Source of the DNA: Thalassorhabdomicrobium marinisediminis
GTDB taxonomy: Bacteria > Pseudomonadota > Alphaproteobacteria > Rhodobacterales > Rhodobacteraceae
Direction: 5' to 3'
Assembly (NCBI RefSeq): GCF_003072065.1
Contig: NZ_QCYG01000007.1
Span: 224,929 to 288,928 of the forward strand
Length of the DNA: 64,000 nucleotides
Both the position numbers and the translations under genes were made by a program. Shown piece after piece: positions 19,279 to 26,176 of the stretch. Under the pieces are notes generated by a model. It was not told the origin of the DNA. It made no database searches and was given only the letters and a program-made list of their open reading frames with translations. The first letter of the stretch is position 1; every line of letters begins with the position of its first letter.

Positions 19279-19755
19279 GTGTCCATTTCATCGCATACCA
19301 TCGATTACGGGAACCTGATGCACAAGGCGATGCGCAGCCTGATCCAAGAGGTTCTGACCGACGTCGCGGCAAAGGGTCTTCCGGGCAATCACCACTTCTT
19401 CGTGACCTTCGACACGATGCACCCGGACGTCGAGATCGCCGACTGGCTGTCGGACCGCTATCCCGGAGAAATGACGATTGTGATCCAGCACCAGTATGAG
19501 GGGCTGGACGTGGGCAATCAGGGCTTTGCGATCACCCTGTCCTTCGGCGACCAGCCGGAACCGCTTTATATCCCCTACGACGCGATCAAGACCTTCGTGG
19601 ACCCGTCGGTCGAGTTCGGCCTGCGGTTCGAGACGCAGGACGACGACGCTGAGGATGCGCCGGTTGAGGAGGCTCCGATGGAGGAGATGGCCGCGCCCGA
19701 GGGCGAGAACCGGCAGGACGCCGAGGTCGTCTCCCTCGACCAGTTCCGCAAGTAA
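19279..19755 (+). CDS. sspB: SspB-like ClpXP adaptor
   Basis: This adaptor delivers ssrA-tagged proteins to ClpXP. The 158-residue product starts with GTG. The folded domain (residues about 5-115) has the alpha-type SspB sequence: YGNLMHKAMRSLIQEVL, HFFVTFDTMHPDVEIADWL, GEMTIVIQHQYEGL and PLYIPYDAIKTFVDPSVEFG. An acidic linker rich in Glu/Asp follows, ending in EVVSLDQFRK, the short C-terminal peptide used to dock on ClpX. It is the expected alphaproteobacterial version, distinct from E. coli SspB in sequence. Confidence 0.92.
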   Translation: MSISSHTIDYGNLMHKAMRSLIQEVLTDVAAKGLPGNHHFFVTFDTMHPDVEIADWLSDRYPGEMTIVIQHQYEGLDVGNQGFAITLSFGDQPEPLYIPYDAIKTFVDPSVEFGLRFETQDDDAEDAPVEEAPMEEMAAPEGENRQDAEVVSLDQFRK

Positions 19756-19916
19756 CTGCGACGCGCCGGGACACAGCAGCCTTCCAGCCCCGTCACACCG
19801 GCCAGTTGAACCTGCAGCGGCAAACCCGCAGCGCCCACCGCAAAATCCAAGCCAAACGATTGTGATGCACAGGCGGTCGCGGTAAGCCGGTGCAACCGCA
19901 AGATCTGGAGAGTCCC

Positions 19917-21308
19917 ATGACCGACACCCGCACCGAAACCGACAGTTTTGGCCCTATTGAGGTTCCCTCGGACCGCTATTGGGGCGCGCAGACGCAACGC
20001 TCCTTGATGAACTTCCCCATCGGCTGGGAAAAGCAGCCCGTGGCCATCGTGCGCGCGCTTGGCGTGATCAAGAAAGCCTGCGCCATGGCCAACAAGGCCA
20101 GCGGCAAGCTGGACGCGAAACTGGCCGACGCGATGATCGAGGCCGCGGGTGAGGTGATCGAGGGCAAGCTCGATGATCATTTCCCGCTGGTGGTCTGGCA
20201 GACCGGATCGGGCACCCAGTCGAACATGAACGCCAACGAGGTGATCTCGAACCGTGCGATTGAAATTCTGGGCGGCGAGGTCGGCTCGAAAGACCCGGTT
20301 CACCCCAACGATCACTGCAACATGGGCCAGTCGTCCAACGACACTTTCCCCACCGCCATGCACATCGCCGCCGCCATGACCGCGCGCGACGTGATGCTGC
20401 CGGGGCTGGAGAAGCTCGCCTCCGAGCTTGAAGCCAAGGCCGAGCAGTTCAAGGACATCATCAAGATCGGCCGCACCCATACGCAGGATGCCACCCCGCT
20501 GACCCTGGGGCAGGAGTTCTCCGGCTATGCCACGCAGGTGCGCAACGGCATCGAACGGATCAAACTGGCGCTGCCCGGCATCTACGAGCTGGCCCAGGGC
20601 GGCACCGCCGTGGGCACGGGGCTGAACACGGCCAAGGGCTGGGACACCACTGTCGCCGCCCACATGGCCGAGATCACCGGCCTGCCCTTCGTCACCGCGC
20701 CCAACAAGTTCGAAGCGCTGGCCGCCCATGACGCCATGGTGTTCATGTCCGGCGCGATCAAGACTGTCGCGATGGCCTGCTACAAGATCGCCAACGACAT
20801 GCGGTTCCTGGGCTCCGGCCCCCGCTCGGGCCTTGGCGAATTGATTCTGCCCGAGAACGAGCCAGGATCCTCGATCATGCCCGGCAAGGTGAACCCGACG
20901 CAGGCCGAAGCCCTGACGCAGGTCTGCGCGCATATCCTTGGCAATGACGCGGCGATCGGCTTTGCGGGCAGCCAGGGGCATTTCGAGCTCAACGTCTACA
21001 ACCCGATGATGGCCTATAACCTGTTGCAATCCATGCAGCTTCTGGGTGACGCGGCGGACAGTTTCACCCAGCGCATGCTGGCGGACACGCAAGCCAACGA
21101 AGAGCGGATCGAGAAGCTGATGAAGGAATCGCTGATGCTGGTGACGGCATTGGCCCCGGAAATCGGCTACGACAATGCCACCAAGGTCGCCAAGACCGCC
21201 CACAAGAACGGCACCACCTTGCGCGAGGAGGCGGTGAAACTGGGCTTCGTGGACGAGGAAACCTTCGACCGCGTGGTGCGCCCCGAAGACATGATCGGCC
21301 CGAAATGA
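19917..21308 (+). CDS. fumC: Class II fumarate hydratase
   Basis: This TCA-cycle enzyme hydrates fumarate to malate. The start at 19917 follows GGAGAG and gives 463 residues. Signatures are [59 protein letters not shown] with the catalytic His, and [11 protein letters not shown] carrying the mobile-loop catalytic Ser. The stop overlaps the start of a small DUF4169 gene, giving a fumC-DUF4169-RHH cluster that is common in Rhodobacteraceae. Confidence 0.98.
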   Translation: MTDTRTETDSFGPIEVPSDRYWGAQTQRSLMNFPIGWEKQPVAIVRALGVIKKACAMANKASGKLDAKLADAMIEAAGEVIEGKLDDHFPLVVWQTGSGTQSNMNANEVISNRAIEILGGEVGSKDPVHPNDHCNMGQSSNDTFPTAMHIAAAMTARDVMLPGLEKLASELEAKAEQFKDIIKIGRTHTQDATPLTLGQEFSGYATQVRNGIERIKLALPGIYELAQGGTAVGTGLNTAKGWDTTVAAHMAEITGLPFVTAPNKFEALAAHDAMVFMSGAIKTVAMACYKIANDMRFLGSGPRSGLGELILPENEPGSSIMPGKVNPTQAEALTQVCAHILGNDAAIGFAGSQGHFELNVYNPMMAYNLLQSMQLLGDAADSFTQRMLADTQANEERIEKLMKESLMLVTALAPEIGYDNATKVAKTAHKNGTTLREEAVKLGFVDEETFDRVVRPEDMIGPK

Positions 21309-21484
21309 GCGAGATCGTGAACCTCAACAAGGTGCGCAAGGCCCGTGACCTGACCGCGAAAAAGGCCGAAGCCGACCTCAACGCGGTCAAGTTCGGCCGC
21401 ACCAAGGCCGAGCGGCTGGCCGAAGCCGCGCTTGAGGCGAAAGCCAAGGCGCGGCTGGATCAGTTGAAGTTCGAGGACGAGTGA
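21305..21484 (+). CDS. DUF4169 family small protein
   Basis: A 59-residue protein overlaps fumC by ATGA. It starts [20 protein letters not shown] and continues as a highly charged helix ([20 protein letters not shown]), as in DUF4169. It is probably a long basic-acidic helix and may bind nucleic acid or a partner protein. The ribbon-helix-helix gene starts 1 base after its stop, so the two are likely made together. Confidence 0.85.
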   Translation: MSEIVNLNKVRKARDLTAKKAEADLNAVKFGRTKAERLAEAALEAKAKARLDQLKFEDE

Positions 21485-21485
21485 C

Positions 21486-21713
21486 GTGGTCGGGTCTGCG
21501 CGCCCAGAGAAACACTCTCTGACCCTGCGCGGGCACCGCACGTCGGTCTCGCTCGAGCCCGAGTTCTGGGCTGCGTTCCGAAAAATCGCCGCAGCCCGTG
21601 ATCAGACGATCAACGGGCTGGCCATCGAGATTGACGAAGCGCGGGGCGATGTCGGGCTGGCTTCGGCCATTCGGGTCTTCGTGCTGAAAACTCTGACCGA
21701 TCAGGTGCCGTAA
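21486..21713 (+). CDS. Ribbon-helix-helix (RHH_4) protein
   Basis: The 75-residue product starts with GTG. The core KHSLTLRGHRTSVSLEPEFW is the beta strand plus first helix, and FRKIAAARDQTINGLAIEID with SAIRVFVLKTL completes a ribbon-helix-helix fold of the RHH_4 type. Such proteins bind DNA as dimers. It is coupled to DUF4169 and fumC. Its target is unknown. The 3' end overlaps the convergent gene by 13 bases. Confidence 0.85.
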   Translation: MVGSARPEKHSLTLRGHRTSVSLEPEFWAAFRKIAAARDQTINGLAIEIDEARGDVGLASAIRVFVLKTLTDQVP

Positions 21714-21991
21714 AGCGCTGCGCGCACGCGGTCCAGCATTTCGGTATCGTGCTGTTCGACCTCGGTCAGGATCTGCCGGTCCATTTCCTTTTCGCGCAGT
21801 CTTTCCCGGCGCAGCTGGTTTTCGGTCTGCGGCACAAGCGGCGGGGCCATGGGGGCCCGTTGCGGTGGCAAGGGCCGGACCTCGGGAAACTCCGGAGAAG
21901 AAAACACGGACCGCACCCGACGCAGGACGCTGTCGATCACAGGAAGAGCAAAAAGATTTGGCTTCGCAAATGTCATGTCCACGACCCTCAT
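21701..21991 (-). CDS. Hypothetical proline-rich small protein
   Basis: A 96-residue product, or 91 if it starts at the internal ATG at 21976. A proline-rich middle (FPEVRPLPPQRAPMAPPLVP) precedes a charged helix (ENQLRRERLREKEMDRQILT) and VEQHDTEMLDRVRAAL. No family recognised. It overlaps the end of the RHH gene tail to tail. Codon use looks like the core genome and the C-terminal helix is plausible coding sequence. About 245 bases of unassigned DNA separate it from the P450 gene. Confidence 0.6.
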   Translation of the reverse strand: MRVVDMTFAKPNLFALPVIDSVLRRVRSVFSSPEFPEVRPLPPQRAPMAPPLVPQTENQLRRERLREKEMDRQILTEVEQHDTEMLDRVRAALYGT

Positions 21992-22237
21992 GAAGCCCCC
22001 ACAGCGTCAAATTAGCCGATACCGTGGCAGGTAGGAATAGGGCGATATCGACATATTTCCCCCGACGGACTGCTGCCGATGTCGTAACAATTTGATTCTA
22101 ATCAGCAACTTCCGAAACCCCACGCCACGTTTTCGCCGCGTTTTATAAAACGGACGCGGAGGGGTGTTGAGAGAAGCGGAACAGCCCCGCAAAACGGTCA
22201 ATATTGTCCCGAAGAGATGAACAATCAGATGATTCGT

Positions 22238-23587
22238 TCAGGCCCGTTCCGAGACCTTCAACCAGATGCCATCGCGGGCGCGGACGGTCAGGTGGGCGAC
22301 CGGCACCGGCTCCCGTTCGGTCACCTCGAACCGGAAACGACGCAACAGCATGGCCAGCAGAAGCGGCCCCTCCACCATGGCGAAGCCCGCACCGGGGCAC
22401 ACCCGCGGCCCCGAAGAGAACGGGATATAGGCGTCGCGCTGGCAGGCCTTGCCGTTCTCGGTTGCCCAGCGACCGGGGTCGAAGGCGTCGGGATTGTCCC
22501 AAAGGCGACCGTGCCGGTGCAGGTGCCACGGCGACAGCACAATCTGGCTGCCCTTGGACACGTCGCGGGCGCGGAAACATTCAGGCTGCACCGTTTCGCG
22601 CACCATCATCGGCACCGGCGGATAAAGCCGCAGCGCCTCACGGAACACATCTCGGGCAGAGCGCAGCTTTGACATGCTTGAGAAGTCCGGCGTCAGCGCC
22701 TGTGCCTCGTCGGCGATCTTGTCCTGCCACTCAGGCGAGAGCGCGATGAGATAAAGCGCCCAGGCCAGCGCCGAGGCGCTCGTCTCATGACCGGCGAGAA
22801 AGAAGATCGCCACCTGATCGACCATTTCTTCGGTGGTGAAGGTCCGCCCCGAGACCGGGTCGGCAGTGGTCATGATCTTGGTCGCCAGATCGTCGGGCGC
22901 CTGCCCTGCGGTAATCTGGCGCATACGCGCTTCGGTGAGTTGTTCGATCAGGGCGCGAATGTCACGCGCGGTGGTCTTGGTGGCGCGGCTGAAAAAGCGC
23001 GGCATCCACGCCGGGCCGCGCACGAAAGCGCCAAGGTTCAGGATCGGCTGGCTGCGCTGGTGGTCGCGGAACCTCTCGAAGACGGCGCTGGCGGTCTGAT
23101 CCTCGATCGGGATCGAGAACAGCGTGCGAAAGATCACGTCGGCGGCGGCGTGGCTCGTCTCGGGTTCGATGTCCAGCGCGCCGGTGCGCGTCGCCAGCCG
23201 GGACACCGCAGCCTCGCCCGCGGCATACATCGCGCCATAGGTGTCGCGCAGGCGCCCGCCCTCGAACGCGGGGTCGATGATGCGCCGCTGGCGCTTCCAC
23301 GTCTCACCGTTCGTCAGGAACACCGAACGGCCCAACAGCGGCCGCAGCCCCGCGCCGATGCGGTCGGACTTGGGGAAGTCGTCTGGGCGGTCCTTCAGGA
23401 CCGTCTTCACCAGCGCCGGATCATTGGCCAGGTAGCTGCGAAAGAACGGGGTGCGGAATTCGGCCATCCACGCACGATAAAGCTTCGCCGGTTGCGCCGA
23501 GAGAATATCCCGGCGGAACAACTGCATATACCGCCAGAGCGAGACTTTGTCAGGGCGGGCGGCGGGCTTGGGGGGCTGGGGGCTCAT
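22238..23587 (-). CDS. Cytochrome P450
   Basis: This is a haem-thiolate monooxygenase of 449 residues. The order of motifs is complete: I-helix oxygen-binding segment FFLAGHETSASALAWALYLI, the ExxR motif in FREALRLYPPVPMMV, and the haem loop FSSGPRVCPGAGFAMVEG with the ligand Cys. The LGRSVFLTNGETWKRQRRII segment is the C-helix. Sequence style is that of bacterial CYP1xx fatty-acid or terpene-type enzymes, but the substrate cannot be told. The start overlaps the stop of the hydrolase gene (ATGA), so the two are co-translated. Confidence 0.95.
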   Translation of the reverse strand: MSPQPPKPAARPDKVSLWRYMQLFRRDILSAQPAKLYRAWMAEFRTPFFRSYLANDPALVKTVLKDRPDDFPKSDRIGAGLRPLLGRSVFLTNGETWKRQRRIIDPAFEGGRLRDTYGAMYAAGEAAVSRLATRTGALDIEPETSHAAADVIFRTLFSIPIEDQTASAVFERFRDHQRSQPILNLGAFVRGPAWMPRFFSRATKTTARDIRALIEQLTEARMRQITAGQAPDDLATKIMTTADPVSGRTFTTEEMVDQVAIFFLAGHETSASALAWALYLIALSPEWQDKIADEAQALTPDFSSMSKLRSARDVFREALRLYPPVPMMVRETVQPECFRARDVSKGSQIVLSPWHLHRHGRLWDNPDAFDPGRWATENGKACQRDAYIPFSSGPRVCPGAGFAMVEGPLLLAMLLRRFRFEVTEREPVPVAHLTVRARDGIWLKVSERA

Positions 23588-24885
23588 ACCTCCATACTGG
23601 TATATTTCGACGCGGGCACGTCAATGCGCGAATTCGAGGGGGCGCGCCCCGCGAAACGCTCGGCCAGCGTCAGCGGCCCGGCCGTGATGCGGAAATAGTC
23701 GTAGTCCCCCACCCGGTCGAAGGCACAAAGATACTGGAAATGCAGGCGAAAGAACTTCCAGCGCAGCTCGGCCCAGCGGGCGGGGCTGAGCGTCTGGGTG
23801 AACGCGGCCGAGATCACCAGCGGCCATTTCTGCCCCTCGGGCGCGACACCGGACACCGCCACCGGATCGCACAGCGCGAAGGCGCAGCCATCGCCGGGAG
23901 CGGTCACGTCCACCCAAGCGAGCTCATCACGGGTCGACAGATAGTGCAGATCGGCCCGCAGGCGGTCGGCGTCGGGCAGGAAGCTGACCATCGGCACCAC
24001 CTGCCCCAGACTCAGGAACCCCAGCGCCGGACCATCCTTCGGCACGCCCCCCTCGCGGATCAGGTCCGCCAGCACCGACACCGCCAGATGCGCGCCCGAG
24101 GAATGGCCGACGACCAGAACCTCGTCCACGTCACTCTCCAGCGCGGCGGCGATGGCGGCGCGAAAGGTGGCCATGCGCGCCTCAAGCTCGGGCGGGTTGG
24201 CACCCTTGCTGCGGGCCGAGAAGGCGTAATCGTGCATCAGGTAATAGGCGTAAAGCTTGCCGTCTTTCTTTTTGAACCACCGCAGCACAGACCAGACGAT
24301 CCAGCCGCCGAAGGCCCAACTCAGCACCGTCCGCGCGGCAAGGAACACCGAGTAATCATAGCGCGGCCCCGCCCCGTCCCCCAGCAGTCCGATCAGGCCA
24401 CGCGCCCCGAGGGTCATCCCGTAGCCCAGCAAGCGCCCGCCCAGAACGGCCAGCGCGATGGCCACGAGAAGTTGCAGCAAGAGCATCCCCACGGGATAAA
24501 GCGCGGCGATCACCGGCCCCTTGCGCAGCCACATCAGCCGTCGCAGCGCGCCGCTGGCGATATAGGTCCAGGCGGTCTGGAGCAGTTGCAGATAGGTGGC
24601 GGGGATCGAGGACGCCATGGACGAGCGGACGATGTCCGACCAGACCAGCACCTCGATCTCGGCGTCGGTGGACGTCTGGTCCATCCGCGCTTCGACGCGC
24701 CAGCCGTAGTGATCCCCCGTTTTCGGAGCGATCCCGATCTCATAGCCCGAAATCTGCGCCTGTTCCTGCGACTCCCGGCGATAAAGTTCACGGTAGCGGC
24801 GCGGGTGGATCGGATCATAGCCGGGGATGTAGAACACGCGCCGACGGCGGACCCGCCGAGGCTTTGCCTGTTCCTGATCTGTCAT
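23584..24885 (-). CDS. Membrane-anchored alpha/beta-hydrolase-like protein
   Basis: The start at 24885 gives 433 residues; a GTG 18 bases upstream is possible. A basic N-terminus and RRVFYIPGYDPIHPRRYREL lead to two or three hydrophobic segments at about residues 115-190 (LYPVGMLLLQLLVAIALAVL). The C-terminal half has the nucleophile elbow VLVVGHSSGAHLAVSVLAD, so the serine hydrolase fold is likely. The substrate is unknown. The overlap with the P450 gene suggests that the hydrolase and P450 act in one pathway, perhaps on lipids, which is inference. Confidence 0.7.
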   Translation of the reverse strand: MTDQEQAKPRRVRRRRVFYIPGYDPIHPRRYRELYRRESQEQAQISGYEIGIAPKTGDHYGWRVEARMDQTSTDAEIEVLVWSDIVRSSMASSIPATYLQLLQTAWTYIASGALRRLMWLRKGPVIAALYPVGMLLLQLLVAIALAVLGGRLLGYGMTLGARGLIGLLGDGAGPRYDYSVFLAARTVLSWAFGGWIVWSVLRWFKKKDGKLYAYYLMHDYAFSARSKGANPPELEARMATFRAAIAAALESDVDEVLVVGHSSGAHLAVSVLADLIREGGVPKDGPALGFLSLGQVVPMVSFLPDADRLRADLHYLSTRDELAWVDVTAPGDGCAFALCDPVAVSGVAPEGQKWPLVISAAFTQTLSPARWAELRWKFFRLHFQYLCAFDRVGDYDYFRITAGPLTLAERFAGRAPSNSRIDVPASKYTSMEV

Positions 24886-24988
24886 TGCCGGATCGTGATC
24901 CACTGCCCGCGCCCTTTCCTGCCTTTCCCTGGCCCTGCCTAGCAGGGGAACAGGGCAAAATTAAGAAAATGATGCGCGCGCGGGCGGG

Positions 24989-25744
24989 TCAGCCGAAGGC
25001 GGCAAGGAACGGCAGGGCTTCCAGCAGCCAGAAGGCGAAGACGGTCAGATAGCCCGTGGCCATGGCCAGCCCGACGACGACCAGCAACACGCCGGAGGTT
25101 TTCTCGATCACCCCCATGTTGCGTTTCATCCAGGCCATCGGGCGCTTCATCTGCGGGAAGAACGCGGCCACCAGAAGGAACGGAACCCCCAGCCCGAGCG
25201 CGTAGATCCCCAACAGGAAAATGCCCTTGCCGATTTCCGCCTGACTTCCCGCAAGGCTGAGGATCGCGCTCAGGATCGGGCCGAGACAGGGCGTCCAACC
25301 GAAAGCGAAGGCCAGCCCAAGAAAGTAAGCGCCAAAGGCCGAGCCCCCCTGATCGCCCGCTTCCACGCGCACTTCACGGTCCAGAAAGCCAATCCGGAAC
25401 AGGCCGAGGAAATGCAGACCGAAGATCACCACGACGATGCCCGCCGCAGTCTCAAGATAGGGCCGATAGGAGGCGAACGCCCGCCCCAAAGCCGAGGCCC
25501 CGGCCCCGAGGATCAGGAACACGGTGCTCAGCCCCAGCACGAAGAACACCGCCGCCAGCACCGCCCGCCGCCGTGCCGCGCGGTCGCCCTCCATCTCGGT
25601 GACGCTCACCCCGCCCATATAGGCCAGATAGGGCGGCACGATGGGCAGAACGCAGGGGCTCAGAAAGGACAGGATCCCGGCGGAAAAGGCGATCATCAGG
25701 GCGGGCAACATGGCCGCGGCGAGGAAGGTTTCAGTCTCGAACAT
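24989..25744 (-). CDS. ccdA: Cytochrome c biogenesis protein CcdA
   Basis: This membrane protein carries reductant from thioredoxin to the periplasm for cytochrome c maturation. The 251-residue protein has six or more hydrophobic helices and the two conserved redox cysteines: FLSPCVLPIVPPYLAY in the first helix and GLAFAFGWTPCLGPILSAIL in the fourth. It stands at the head of the CcdA-hydrolase-P450 stretch, with an 85-103-base gap to the hydrolase. The divergent gene is tusA, also a sulfur/thiol gene. Confidence 0.95.
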   Translation of the reverse strand: MFETETFLAAAMLPALMIAFSAGILSFLSPCVLPIVPPYLAYMGGVSVTEMEGDRAARRRAVLAAVFFVLGLSTVFLILGAGASALGRAFASYRPYLETAAGIVVVIFGLHFLGLFRIGFLDREVRVEAGDQGGSAFGAYFLGLAFAFGWTPCLGPILSAILSLAGSQAEIGKGIFLLGIYALGLGVPFLLVAAFFPQMKRPMAWMKRNMGVIEKTSGVLLVVVGLAMATGYLTVFAFWLLEALPFLAAFG

Positions 25745-25847
25745 GGCCTCCTCATATCGGGGGTTCGGGGCGGCGTCACGGCACAGATTGTCACATCCTT
25801 GTTGAATGCTGTTTCATTCCCGCGCGGGGTGCGGCAAATCTGGTGTC

Positions 25848-26066
25848 ATGGATGTGATCGACGCCCGAGGATTGATGTGCCCCCTGCCCGTTTTGCGGCT
25901 TGGCAAAGCGCTGCGCGCGGTGGCGCCGGGGACGCGGGTGACGCTCTGGGCCGACGATCCGGTGGCCGTGCTGGACATTCCGCATTTCTGCGCCGAAGCC
26001 GGACACACGCTTCTGTCGCAAAGCGACGAAGGCCCGCATCAGATCTATGTTATCGAACGTCACTAA
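25848..26066 (+). CDS. TusA/SirA-type sulfurtransferase-like protein
   Basis: This 72-residue protein has the family motif MDVIDARGLMCPLPVLRL, with the catalytic Cys in the C-P-x-P box, followed by the two-layer sandwich sequence RVTLWADDPVAVLDIPHFCA and HQIYVIERH. TusA-like proteins carry sulfur as a persulfide for tRNA thiolation, Moco synthesis or sulfur oxidation. Which of these applies is not visible. A longer upstream start has no support. A weak hairpin follows the stop. Confidence 0.88.
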   Translation: MDVIDARGLMCPLPVLRLGKALRAVAPGTRVTLWADDPVAVLDIPHFCAEAGHTLLSQSDEGPHQIYVIERH

Positions 26067-26097
26067 CGCCTGACGATCTTGAAGCCAGCTCAACGAA

Positions 26098-26130
26098 AAG
26101 CCGCCCTGCTTTCACAAGGCGGCCTTGTTT
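26098..26130. terminator. Probable terminator between tusA-like gene and rne
   Basis: GCCGCC (26100-26105) pairs with GGCGGC (26118-26123), flanked by AAAA on the left and TTG-TTTT on the right. It lies between convergent genes. Confidence 0.65.
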
Positions 26131-26176
26131 TCAATGTCTTACCAAGTGATCCTAAGGCTTCACTTTAATCTGCAGA

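Noticed and set aside
19575..21203. Minus-strand frame of 540 codons opposite fumC
   Set aside because: Composition is His/Gly/Val-rich as expected for antisense of fumC; no motif.
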